From Chryseobacterium soldanellicola (GTDB taxonomy: Bacteria; Bacteroidota; Bacteroidia; Flavobacteriales; Weeksellaceae): 64,000 nucleotides of DNA. How positions within the stretch are numbered: the first letter of the stretch is position 1; the number at the start of each line of letters is the position of its first letter. Location of the stretch: contig NZ_FNKL01000004.1 of the NCBI RefSeq assembly GCF_900100115.1, positions 930,001 to 994,000 on the forward strand, read 5' to 3'. Below the pieces are notes generated by a model. The model was not told the DNA's origin. It worked only from the letters and a program-made list of their open reading frames with translations, and did no database searches. Positions 35,615-44,527 of the stretch are shown piece by piece. The translations under genes were made by a program, and so were the position numbers.

Positions 35615-36766
35615 TTACTTCACTCTAAAACTCTGCAGATCTTCCGGTTTTTCACAGCAAACCTGCTCCATTACCTGTCTGAACTGCATTTTAAGCATTT
35701 CAATGATATGATCACCACCTTTTTCACCTAAAGCACCGACTGCATACATAAAAGTCCTTCCCATAAAGGTAAATTCTGCACCACAGCTCAATGCACGGGC
35801 AATATCGGGACCGGTTCTTACGCCACTGTCCATCATGATTTTGATTTGATCTTTGTATTTTTCGCTGATTTCCTTAACAACGGAAATGGTAGATTCTCCC
35901 GCATCAAGCTGTCTTCCGCCATGATTGGAGATAATCATTCCATCGAAACCTAAACGTACGGCTTCTGCGGCATCTTCATCGGAAGCGACTCCTTTGATTA
36001 CCAGCTTTCCTTTCCATTTGTCGCGGATCGCTTTTATCCTGTCAGGATTTAATCTGCCGGAAAAAGTAGAATTCATGAACTGCCCCAGCTGTTTCACATT
36101 CATGTTTTTATCCATATATTTTTCCATCGTCTTAAAGCTCGGAACACCATGTTTCAGCATTTCCAGGCACCATTGAGGTTTTGCCAACGCCTGAGAAACG
36201 TTTCTAAAATTCAATTGAGGAGGCATTGCCAACCCATTTCTGATTTCTTTAGCTCTGTAACCAAAAGTCGGAACATCTGCTAAAACTACCAAAACATCAT
36301 ATCCGGAAGCCTCACAACGGCTGAGAATATCGTCACGCAGCCATTCTTCTCTTGGGTGGTATAATTGATACCATGCTTTTCCTTCGGTTAATTCTGCAAT
36401 TCTTTCAATGCTGCTGGTCGTAACTGTACTTAAAATAAAAGGAATATTGTGTTTAAAGGCTGCTTTTGCTAAGATTTCGGGGGCATTAGGCCACATTAAT
36501 CCCTGTAAACCAACAGGAGAAATTCCGAATGGTGCAGAATATTTTACCCCGAATAATTCAGTTTCCATATTGGCTTCCGCATAATTATTATTCAGGTATT
36601 GCGGACGAAGCAGAACTTCTCTTAGTTCGCGTGTGTTTCTGTCTCTGTTAATATTTTCATTACAGCCCCCGTCGAGATATTCAAAAGCGAAACGAGGCAT
36701 TCTTTTTTTTGCCTTTTCGATCAGAAGTTCAAGGGAAGCGTATCGGGTATCAAATGGAAATGACAT
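35615..36766 (-). CDS. lldD: FMN-dependent alpha-hydroxy acid dehydrogenase (L-lactate dehydrogenase type)
   Basis: A 383-residue FMN enzyme oxidising L-2-hydroxy acids. Motifs: FAFEYLDGGCNENINRDRN, APFGISPVGLQGLMWPNAPEILAKAA (in part), WYQLYHPREE, LVIKGVASDEDA with the FMN lysine, ISNHGGRQLD with the catalytic His, and MDSGVRTGPDIARALSCGAEF. It is the last gene of the rhamnose catabolic cluster, three bases after the kinase gene. In that context it should oxidise the L-lactate made from L-lactaldehyde to pyruvate, feeding the respiratory chain. Confidence 0.9.
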   Translation of the reverse strand: MSFPFDTRYASLELLIEKAKKRMPRFAFEYLDGGCNENINRDRNTRELREVLLRPQYLNNNYAEANMETELFGVKYSAPFGISPVGLQGLMWPNAPEILAKAAFKHNIPFILSTVTTSSIERIAELTEGKAWYQLYHPREEWLRDDILSRCEASGYDVLVVLADVPTFGYRAKEIRNGLAMPPQLNFRNVSQALAKPQWCLEMLKHGVPSFKTMEKYMDKNMNVKQLGQFMNSTFSGRLNPDRIKAIRDKWKGKLVIKGVASDEDAAEAVRLGFDGMIISNHGGRQLDAGESTISVVKEISEKYKDQIKIMMDSGVRTGPDIARALSCGAEFTFMGRTFMYAVGALGEKGGDHIIEMLKMQFRQVMEQVCCEKPEDLQSFRVK

Positions 36767-36769
36767 GAT

Positions 36770-38158
36770 TTATAAATTAAGAATTAAAGGTTGGAGCACT
36801 TTCATCTGATAATGCTGCTGTAAAAAAGTTTCATCAATTTCCTTATTGGAAATTACCATAGAAGCTCCTAATGCCGAACCCAGCGGAGAATGGGTGGACA
36901 TCACGTTATAGTCCTGAAAATGATGAGACATCAGCTTCATAAACACATCATTATCTGTGAATCCTCCGTCAATGTAAATAGTTCTGATTTCCGAATTTCC
37001 GATGGCATTTTTAATCGTGTGAATCTGCAGATCCATCAATTCTATCATTAACTGATGATAGGCTTCTTCAAAAGTTGTAAATGATTTTAAATCTGTTTCA
37101 TTAATCATTTTGCGTTTTAAAGCAATTCCTTCAAATCGGAAATAAACGGCTTTATTTTTCATTAAACGCAGGTACAGATCCTGATCAAAATGAACTTCCC
37201 TGTGAAAACCGTATTCTTTTCCGTAATAATCACATAATTTTTCAACCTGAATTTTGTATTCATTTCCCATAAAAAAACGGGATGCTTTTACACGTTTTCC
37301 GTCGATACGCATATAATTCAGGCAATTATTTTCTATATCTTCATCGGTTAAGCTTTCATCATTAAAAGGATTCAGAGAAATGCTCCAGGTTCCCGTTGAA
37401 AGCAGTAAAAACGGTTCTTTTTTGCTTAAAATATAAGGTAAAAGCGCGGAAGAACTGTCATGAATTCCCACACCGATTTTAATTTTTTGGTTTCTGTATG
37501 AAGTATTTATGCTTGCTGAAGTTGGTACGATTGGTGCCAATAGAGCATCAATTTCTTCTTCATACACCCAGTCGTGATAATCTGCTTTGTCATAATCCCA
37601 CAAGTTGGTGTGGCAGCCTATTGAGGTAAATTCGGACACACAGATTCCTGTAAACAAATACGACAAATACTGAGGTAAATGAAGGCTGTAACGAATTTTT
37701 TTAAATACTTCCGGATGTTTATATTTTAACCAAAATAGCTGCAGTCCGGAATTCAGCATTCCCGATTGAGGAGATGCCGTTTCGCGGGCAATTTTCAGTC
37801 TGCTTCCATGTTTTTCATAAAACAAATCCAATATTTCCTCGTCCATCGGCTTAGTGTAATTGTACAGAGGCGTCAGAATATTCCCTTTCTGATCCAGGTG
37901 CACAAAACTCGCTCCGTAGGTGGAAAAATTGATCGCTTTTACTTCAAATCTTTCATCCTCAAGAATGGCATTAAAATTATCTTTGATCCAGTTTTGCAGT
38001 GCTGCAAGGTCTTCCGTAGGATACCCGTCTTCATCAGTTGTGAGCGATAATTCTGTATATTCCCGAACGACTTCTTTATAATTTTTATCAAATAAAAAGA
38101 ATTTTTTATTGGTTTTCCCAATATCAAATACGATGGTTACCTTCTTCTTTTTGGACAT
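36770..38158 (-). CDS. rhaB: Rhamnulokinase, FGGY family
   Basis: A 462-residue FGGY sugar kinase that should phosphorylate L-rhamnulose to L-rhamnulose 1-phosphate. Visible: N-terminal ATPase phosphate-1 loop TIVFDIGKTNKKFFLFD, the substrate domain FSTYGASFVHLD, phosphate-2 region LLLSTGTWSISLNPF, and adenosine-side IYIDGGFTDNDVFMKLM. FGGY members vary in sugar use; rhamnulose is assigned because the gene lies between the isomerase and lldD in the same direction. It follows a 416-base gap containing a REP-like repeat. Confidence 0.88.
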   Translation of the reverse strand: MSKKKKVTIVFDIGKTNKKFFLFDKNYKEVVREYTELSLTTDEDGYPTEDLAALQNWIKDNFNAILEDERFEVKAINFSTYGASFVHLDQKGNILTPLYNYTKPMDEEILDLFYEKHGSRLKIARETASPQSGMLNSGLQLFWLKYKHPEVFKKIRYSLHLPQYLSYLFTGICVSEFTSIGCHTNLWDYDKADYHDWVYEEEIDALLAPIVPTSASINTSYRNQKIKIGVGIHDSSSALLPYILSKKEPFLLLSTGTWSISLNPFNDESLTDEDIENNCLNYMRIDGKRVKASRFFMGNEYKIQVEKLCDYYGKEYGFHREVHFDQDLYLRLMKNKAVYFRFEGIALKRKMINETDLKSFTTFEEAYHQLMIELMDLQIHTIKNAIGNSEIRTIYIDGGFTDNDVFMKLMSHHFQDYNVMSTHSPLGSALGASMVISNKEIDETFLQQHYQMKVLQPLILNL

Positions 38159-38574
38159 TCTTGTGATGAATTAATTTTTGTCATTGCGAGGAGCGAAGCG
38201 ACGAAGCAATCTCTTTATTTTAACACAAATAGCGCAAATATTTTCACTAATAGCATTAATCTGTTTTACTTAAATTTTAAACGCAAAGTCCGCAAAGTTT
38301 TTTTGACTACTATACGTTTTTAAGTTCGAAAGGGCGTTTCACTCAGCAAATGACAATTATGTTTATTGAATATTCATTTAAATTAATTTTTTTAAAACCA
38401 TTAAGGAGTGTTTAGCTATTAAGGAAATTAAGAAAAAATCCACTGATTTCTTAAAGTACCGAAGTTATACTTAATATTCTAAACACAATTGCCTTAACGG
38501 TAAAAAAATAAGGATACATATAACTAAACTTTCGATTGCACTCAAAAGTTAAAATTATCAAATTTAATAAGGTT
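38159..38574. repeat. Intergenic gap with widespread REP-like repeat
   Basis: ATTGCGAG-GAGCGAAGCG-ACGAAGCAAT at 38183-38210 is an imperfect palindrome of a type I recognise as a common extragenic repeat in several bacterial groups. The rest of the gap between rhaI and the kinase gene is AT-rich without a recognisable gene. Confidence 0.65.
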
Positions 38575-39855
38575 TTATAATCCTGTTGCCTTTACATTCA
38601 GCCCTCTTTCGGTAATTAAATTTTCTCTTACCTTCAAGTTTCTGTAAGCTGCAACCGGATCCAATGCTGCGCCTGTTTTTAATCTTGCAGCCTTTAATAA
38701 AGGACGGACATCTGTTCTGTACGCATTCTGTAAAATATCCTGTGCACCCACAACATCATTGTTTAACTGTGCTGCTTTTAAAGCTTTCTGGTCAACCAAA
38801 AGTGCCTGGGCATATGCAATTAAGATAGCTTCCAAGGACTGTAATAAATCTTCCAGCGGATCTTTGATGTTATGACTTGCATCGATCATCCAGGCCGGAT
38901 AAGGATTGTTTGGGTTGTTTTCCATTCCGTACACCAATTCATTGAAAATCAAGAACAAAGCGTATGGCTTAATAGAACCAACCGTTAAATCATCATCTCC
39001 ATATTTACTGTCATTAAAATGGAAACCGCCTAATTTTCCTTTATACATCAATGTTGCAACAATCTGCTCAATATTTGTATTCGGTAAGTGATGCCCCAGA
39101 TCAACTAATGTGTAAGCTCTTTCGCCACAAGCATTGGCCAGCATGAATGAAGTTCCCCAATCCTGAATTGTTGTTGAATAGAAATTCGGTTCGTAAGGTT
39201 TATATTCGATGAATAATTTCCAGTCTTCAGGCATTCCTGCGTAAATTTCTTTTAAGCTTTTTTCAGTATTTGATAAAGCCGTCTGGAAATTCAACTGTCC
39301 CGGAAAACTCGCTCCGTCCGCCAACCAAACGGTTAAGCTTTTTGAGTCTAATTCTTTTCCGATTCTAATTACTTCTTTATTGTGTTCTACGGCATAAGCT
39401 CTTGCATCTTCATTCACAGCGTTTAAAGAACCAAATTTATAAGACTGTTTCGCGCCCGGCTGATCCTGAAACGTGTTGGAATTCATGGCATCAAAAATAA
39501 GTCCGTGAGAAGCAGCTTTTTCTTTAATTGCTTTCACATCACCCGGAATATCCCATGGAATATGCAATGAAACAGCTCCCGCAGAATGCGTTAAGGCATG
39601 AAGCAATCCAACGTCATCTAATTTTTGTTCCAAAGAAGAAGGTTCGCCACCGTAAGAAAATCTTCCAAAACGGGTTCCACCAGCTCCTAAAGCCCAACTC
39701 GGAATTGCCACCTGGAAATCAGAAATTTTGTTGACAATCTCAGCAACATTTACCCCTGATTTTGTTAATTTATTTTGTAGAAAATCAAAATCTGCCTGAA
39801 AATTTTCAGCTTCATTTTTATTGTGTTGTTCAATGATATCTTTTCCTATAATCAT
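38575..39855 (-). CDS. rhaI: L-rhamnose isomerase (RhaI type)
   Basis: A 426-residue TIM-barrel isomerase converting L-rhamnose to L-rhamnulose. It resembles the RhaI type found in Pseudomonas/Rhizobium relatives rather than E. coli RhaA. Motifs: IPSWALGAGGTRFGRFSYGGEP (in part), ALTHSAGAVSLHIPWD, VWLADGASFPGQ, LFIEYKPYEPNFYSTTIQDW with the metal-binding Glu, LVDLGHHLPNTNIEQ, GGFHFNDSKYGDDDL and PAWMIDASHN. The metal ligands Glu, Asp, His, Asp all appear in place. It lies between the aldolase/dehydrogenase and kinase genes. Confidence 0.94.
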   Translation of the reverse strand: MIIGKDIIEQHNKNEAENFQADFDFLQNKLTKSGVNVAEIVNKISDFQVAIPSWALGAGGTRFGRFSYGGEPSSLEQKLDDVGLLHALTHSAGAVSLHIPWDIPGDVKAIKEKAASHGLIFDAMNSNTFQDQPGAKQSYKFGSLNAVNEDARAYAVEHNKEVIRIGKELDSKSLTVWLADGASFPGQLNFQTALSNTEKSLKEIYAGMPEDWKLFIEYKPYEPNFYSTTIQDWGTSFMLANACGERAYTLVDLGHHLPNTNIEQIVATLMYKGKLGGFHFNDSKYGDDDLTVGSIKPYALFLIFNELVYGMENNPNNPYPAWMIDASHNIKDPLEDLLQSLEAILIAYAQALLVDQKALKAAQLNNDVVGAQDILQNAYRTDVRPLLKAARLKTGAALDPVAAYRNLKVRENLITERGLNVKATGL

Positions 39856-39945
39856 GATTTGATTTTTTTAAAATCTTTATTCATATTGTTCACAGAGTTT
39901 TTACCCTATTTCGCACACAGGTTTTATCCCGAATTCTGTTTCGTT

Positions 39946-39997
39946 GTTCACAGGGTTTCACCATGTGCTATTGATATGTCGCCACTTCGTGGCTCTC
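39946..39997. repeat. Extragenic repeat family 2, copy A
   Basis: TTCACAGGGTTTCACC, then TGCTATTGATAT, then the palindrome GCCACTTCGTGGC. A similar block occurs at 56504-56554. Confidence 0.6.
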
Positions 39998-40086
39998 TAT
40001 GAAGAAAATTGTTTTAATTAATTGAAGGCTTAATTTGATAATAAGCCTTCAATTTAATAAATTATCTTTTTTAAGCATTAAAAAAT

Positions 40087-42189
40087 TTATCTTGGGAATG
40101 CATTTGCCATACCTCCATCGACATTAATGATATTTCCTGTGCTTTTATCTAAAATGGCGATGCATGCAAAAACTCCGTTGGCGATGTCTTCCGGAAGGAT
40201 AATTTCGTTTAATAAATTTCTTTTTGCGTAAAATGCGGGTAATTCTTCTACAGAAATTCCGTTTGCTTTTGCACGGCCTTCTGCCCATGAACCTTCCCAG
40301 ATTTTACTTCCAACGATCACTCCGTCAGGATTTACTACATTAACACGGATTTTATCAGATGCCAGTTCTGCTGCCAATAATCTTGTCATGTGCTGCTGAG
40401 CTGCTTTTGCGGTTCCGTATGCAACGTTATTGGGTCCGGCAACCAAGCCGTTTTTACTTGCAATATTGACGATATCACCTCCAAGACTTTGCTTTTTCAT
40501 GATTTCAACGCCATTTTTAGCTATTAAAAACTGACCTTTAACCAAAACATCTTCTAATAAATCCCAGTCTTTTGTTGTGGTATCTTCCAGAGATTTAGAA
40601 ATTGCCAAACCTGCAGAATGAACAAGAATATCGACTCCACCAAAAGCTAAAACAGTCTCTTTAAAGGCATTGGCAATGGCTTCTTCGCTTGTCACATCGC
40701 AAGTAACGGCTACTGCCTGATCTTTGCTGTATTTTGCTGTAACGGAATCCAGGGCGTCCTGATTTAAGTCTGTAAAAACAACAACAGCACCTTCCTGAAC
40801 CATTTTATCAGCAATTGCCTGTCCGATTCCTCCGCTGGCTCCGGTTACAACTGCGATTTTTCTTGAAAGAGGCTTTTCTTTAGGCATTCTTTGCAATTTT
40901 GCCTCTTCCAACAGCCAATATTCGATGTCAAAAGCTTCCTGTCTTGGTAATGAAGTGTACTCAGAAATAGCTTCTGCCCCACGCATTACATTGATTGCAT
41001 TTACGTAAAATTCACTTGCAACACGAGTCGTTTGCTTATCTTTTGAGAAACTGAACATTCCTACTCCCGGATAAATGATGATCACAGGATTCGGATCACG
41101 CATTGCAGGGCTGTTCGGATGTTTACAAGCTTCGTAATATTCTTTGTATTCTTGTCTGTATTGCTCGAAAAGTGGATTTAATTTATCTAAAATAGCTTTA
41201 GAATCACTTAAATCTTCATTTTTATCCAAAGTTAAAACCAAAGGCTGAATCTTTGTTCTTAAAAAGTGATCCGGGCAAGAAGTTCCCAATGGTGCCAAAC
41301 GTTCAAGATCGTTGCTGTTGATATATTCTAAAACTACGTCGCTGTCTGTAAAATGACCTACCATTCGGCTTTCAGAAGATGCTAAGCCTCTTAATAAAGG
41401 CATCAATTGAGCGGCTTTGTTTTTACGTTCATCAGCCGGAAGAGATTCCACTTTTTGTCCGCCAAAAACCTGTCCGTTTTCCTCTATTTTTTTAGCAATA
41501 TATTCAGAGGCCATTTCGATAACTTCCAAACTGTTGATGTAGCATTCATAAGAAGTATCGCCCCAGGTGAATAATCCGTGGCTTCCCAAAACAATCCCAC
41601 GAATTCCCGGATTATCGTTTAAGCATTTTTCCAATTGTAATCCAAGATCAAATCCCGGACGTTGCCATGGAACCCAGCCCATAGTGTCTCCCCAGATTTC
41701 TTTTGTAATCGCTTCACTATCTTTTGCAGCAGCTACAGCAATTAAAGCATCCGGATGAAGGTGGTCGATATGTTTGAATGGAAGTAAACCATGAAGAGGT
41801 GTATCAATAGAAGGCGCTTTGCTGTCCAGATCAAAAATACAGTGATTGAATAATCCTACCATTCTGTCTTCGTCTGCTAAGCCTCTGTACACGTTTTTCA
41901 GGTTTCTCAGTCTTTCTGTGTATAATCCGGCGATTCCTTTTCTGGTTAATGTTCCGATATCGCCACCAGAACCTTTCACCCACATTACTTCAACTTCTTC
42001 GTTGGTTAAAGGATCTTTTTCAATGGTTTTGCAGCTTGTATTACCTCCTCCATAATTGGTAATTCTCAAATCTGCCCCTAATATGTTTGAGCGGTATAAA
42101 AATAAAGCCACCTGATCATTTCCTAAAGAAGCCGCTTTGTTTTCGTCCCATAAATAGTCTACGTATTTGAATGTTTTTACATTTTCCAT
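40087..42189 (-). CDS. Bifunctional rhamnulose-1-phosphate aldolase / L-lactaldehyde dehydrogenase
   Basis: A 700-residue fusion (RhaEW type). Residues about 20-420 are a class II aldolase domain related to RhaD (GADLRITNYGGGNTSCK, VMWVKGSGGDIGTL, HLHPDALIAVAAAKD with metal-binding His residues, IVLGSHGLFTWGDTSYECY). Residues about 435-695 are a short-chain dehydrogenase (AVVTGASGGIGQAIADKM, catalytic Ser-x-Tyr-Lys in NIASKNGLVAGPNNVAYGTAKAA, and NVDGGMANAFPR at the end). It splits L-rhamnulose 1-phosphate into DHAP and L-lactaldehyde and oxidises the aldehyde to L-lactate. The upstream promoter carries a GCAGGAT-like element and a TAATTTTG -7 box. Confidence 0.94.
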   Translation of the reverse strand: MENVKTFKYVDYLWDENKAASLGNDQVALFLYRSNILGADLRITNYGGGNTSCKTIEKDPLTNEEVEVMWVKGSGGDIGTLTRKGIAGLYTERLRNLKNVYRGLADEDRMVGLFNHCIFDLDSKAPSIDTPLHGLLPFKHIDHLHPDALIAVAAAKDSEAITKEIWGDTMGWVPWQRPGFDLGLQLEKCLNDNPGIRGIVLGSHGLFTWGDTSYECYINSLEVIEMASEYIAKKIEENGQVFGGQKVESLPADERKNKAAQLMPLLRGLASSESRMVGHFTDSDVVLEYINSNDLERLAPLGTSCPDHFLRTKIQPLVLTLDKNEDLSDSKAILDKLNPLFEQYRQEYKEYYEACKHPNSPAMRDPNPVIIIYPGVGMFSFSKDKQTTRVASEFYVNAINVMRGAEAISEYTSLPRQEAFDIEYWLLEEAKLQRMPKEKPLSRKIAVVTGASGGIGQAIADKMVQEGAVVVFTDLNQDALDSVTAKYSKDQAVAVTCDVTSEEAIANAFKETVLAFGGVDILVHSAGLAISKSLEDTTTKDWDLLEDVLVKGQFLIAKNGVEIMKKQSLGGDIVNIASKNGLVAGPNNVAYGTAKAAQQHMTRLLAAELASDKIRVNVVNPDGVIVGSKIWEGSWAEGRAKANGISVEELPAFYAKRNLLNEIILPEDIANGVFACIAILDKSTGNIINVDGGMANAFPR

Positions 42190-42218
42190 TTGTTTTCTTA
42201 TATTTCTAGATTTTCATC

Positions 42219-42264
42219 CAAAATTAGATTGTTATATCGTTTACAGCATCCCGTACTATACTGC
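42219..42264 (-). promoter_or_regulatory. Activator-type promoter of the aldolase/dehydrogenase gene
   Basis: The element GCAGTATAGTACGGGATGC (42246-42264) lies 19 bases upstream of -7 box TAATTTTG (42219-42226). The element matches the susC upstream element GCAGGATATTGCAGGATGC at 15 of 19 positions, with the same 19-base spacing. Confidence 0.6.
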
Positions 42265-42379
42265 TAAACACTGTATTTAAAGATAAATTAACGTTTAAAT
42301 CTTATTTTACTAATTAATTTTTACAACAATCCCATTAAGGTATTTATAATTAATATTTTGTGATAAAGGCTGTATAAAA

Positions 42380-42441
42380 TTTAAACATTAAGAACAGTTT
42401 AAATCGACTTTATGAGCCCAAAAACTTTCTTAATGTTTAAA
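42380..42441. repeat. Perfect 15-bp inverted repeat after susD
   Basis: TTTAAACATTAAGAA (42380-42394) is mirrored exactly by TTCTTAATGTTTAAA (42427-42441). It sits directly downstream of the susD stop and could end or stabilise the susCD transcript. Confidence 0.75.
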
Positions 42442-42453
42442 CTATTTATTTGA

Positions 42454-44517
42454 TTAATATCCGGGAAGCTGAGTAAGATTTGGGTTATCAACTAAAGGAT
42501 GACCTGCTGCAGCGGCTGCAAAAGGAAGTAATTCTGTTTTATTGGGTACAAATCCGTAGAAAAGACCATCTCCTCCACCTTCGATCCAGTTTGGATAGGT
42601 TCCTCCGTTTTCAGCAGAGCCTGTTGGTTTTGTATAAATAATATTTCCAATCTGAAGCTGATTAAATCCTGCTAAAAATCCTGCTGCTTTTCTTGCATTA
42701 CCGTTAAAAGTGCTGGTATATGCTTCAAACATTTTCGTAGGATACCATTTGTCAGTTGGCAATACCGTTTGCCCGTGCGCTGTAGCAATAGCGGCTAATG
42801 CGGTTTGATAAGCAGCATAATTCGCTGAATTTGTAGGAACATTTTGAGCCGTTGCAATTTCTGCCGGGTCTGTAAGATCAATATAGGTAAGCGCTAAGAA
42901 AGGATCTCCGTAAATTTGCGCATTCTTTTGCAATTTATAAAGGCGTAAAGCAGGGGTATTTGCGTATGGTCCTGTTTTGTCGGATAAGTTTTTCATGGCC
43001 TGTTTTGTGGCTGCAATTTCGCTTGCCAGACGATTCATTCTGATTAAATCTGTACGAAGATTGAATTCTCCTGCAAATTCCCATTTACGCTCCTGAACAA
43101 TAGCAGATTCAAATGCCTGCTGGCCGGTTGGTATCGCAAGCGAACCTATTCCTGCACGAGTTCTCACCTGTAATAAGGCAGCATTTGCAGCAGCTGTAGG
43201 CCCACCGTTTAAGTAGTTTTGAGTTTCGGCATACATTAATAAAACATCAGAATATCTTAGAATCGGAATGTTAAGATTACGTGCATCTGCCGCCTGTGGC
43301 GCTACACACCATCCCATTCTGAATTTACCTGATAAAATACAAGAGAATGTAGTTCCTGCATTTACCCAAGTGTCTGAGGCATTTCCGGTATTTAAGAAAT
43401 AGATGCTGTAAGAAGTACAAGAAACATCTCTACGCGTATCTCCCTGATTAAAAGATAAATAATAAGTCGGCAATATAAACTGCAGTGCTTTTCTGGAACC
43501 ATAAGTTCCTCCCCGGGAACCTTCATTGGCATAAACTCCAAAAGCTGAGTTTGTGTTTGGACCGTATTCAGCGATATGCCAAAGCATTTCCTGATTTGTC
43601 ACTGCAAAATTTCTCTGACAGAAATTGAACCATAAAGCCTGGAAGCCACTTTTACCGCCCTGAGCCTGTACTAAACTATTTGCACCGCCATTGATCACAG
43701 CTGCGGCAGCGTTATCTGCAATTTGGTACAGCTGCTGAACTCTTGCATTATCACTTCTGCGAGACATTGTACCGGCAGCTCCGGTATTAAGATCCCATCT
43801 TAAAGAATATCCTGCTGCATACAGGGCAATTCTTGCTAATAAAGCATTCCCAGCCGGTTTCGTTAAACGCTCTGTTGTTGTTCCGGTAGCCGGTAAATCA
43901 TTTACAGATTCCTGCATATCAGCAATAACACGATCGTAGATTATATCACGTGAGGTACGTTTTGGATATAAAGTATTTGGATCATTCGGATCTGCATCTT
44001 CCAAAGGAATCCAAACGGCAGGAACATCTCCATACACTCTGATCAGATTGTAGTAGCAGAATGCACGAATGGCTTTTACTTCTGCCAATAAAGAATTACG
44101 CTTTGCGCTTGGTTCCATTAAACCTAATCTGGCGATGGCAATATTGGTTTTCTCTATGCTGGCATACATCGCGGCATAAATTCCCGTAACTGTATTCGGT
44201 GTATAAGCATCATACTGGTAGTTGCAAATGTTGTATTTGGAATTATTAGTGGATCCGTCTTCAGCAGAATGAGTTACGGTATCTCCTGCTCCAAGCTGAT
44301 AATACATTTCTGTAGGAACCAAACCTCTGTAGCAGCCCTGAACAAATAAATCTGCAGTATCCAGGCTTTCAAAAACCGTATTGGTATCAGTAACATTATA
44401 GGCAGGCTGATCCAGAAAATCCTCGCTACATGAATTGATAAATAACCCGGCGATTAAAAAAGATGGAATTACTATTAATTTTTTTATAAATGTTGATTTA
44501 TTAATTATATTTTTCAT
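42454..44517 (-). CDS. SusD/RagB family glycan-binding lipoprotein
   Basis: A 687-residue outer-membrane surface lipoprotein. The signal peptide ends at the lipobox INSC, followed by SEDFLDQP, the acidic SusD-type export signal. The N-terminal TPR region includes TVFESLDTADLFVQGCYRGL and LLAEVKAIRAFCYYNLIRVYGDVPAVW; later RYSDVLLMYAETQNYLNGG and VQERKWEFAGEFNLRTDLIRM are family hallmarks. It captures oligosaccharide at the cell surface and closes over its SusC partner, whose gene ends 10 bases before. The likely ligand is a rhamnogalacturonan oligomer, inferred from neighbours. Confidence 0.95.
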   Translation of the reverse strand: MKNIINKSTFIKKLIVIPSFLIAGLFINSCSEDFLDQPAYNVTDTNTVFESLDTADLFVQGCYRGLVPTEMYYQLGAGDTVTHSAEDGSTNNSKYNICNYQYDAYTPNTVTGIYAAMYASIEKTNIAIARLGLMEPSAKRNSLLAEVKAIRAFCYYNLIRVYGDVPAVWIPLEDADPNDPNTLYPKRTSRDIIYDRVIADMQESVNDLPATGTTTERLTKPAGNALLARIALYAAGYSLRWDLNTGAAGTMSRRSDNARVQQLYQIADNAAAAVINGGANSLVQAQGGKSGFQALWFNFCQRNFAVTNQEMLWHIAEYGPNTNSAFGVYANEGSRGGTYGSRKALQFILPTYYLSFNQGDTRRDVSCTSYSIYFLNTGNASDTWVNAGTTFSCILSGKFRMGWCVAPQAADARNLNIPILRYSDVLLMYAETQNYLNGGPTAAANAALLQVRTRAGIGSLAIPTGQQAFESAIVQERKWEFAGEFNLRTDLIRMNRLASEIAATKQAMKNLSDKTGPYANTPALRLYKLQKNAQIYGDPFLALTYIDLTDPAEIATAQNVPTNSANYAAYQTALAAIATAHGQTVLPTDKWYPTKMFEAYTSTFNGNARKAAGFLAGFNQLQIGNIIYTKPTGSAENGGTYPNWIEGGGDGLFYGFVPNKTELLPFAAAAAGHPLVDNPNLTQLPGY

Positions 44518-44527
44518 GATCTGAATA

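Noticed and set aside
42230..42245. Additional GntR operator at the aldolase promoter (TGTAAACGATATAACA)
   Set aside because: Half-sites resemble the consensus but the spacing is two bases longer; not counted as a site.
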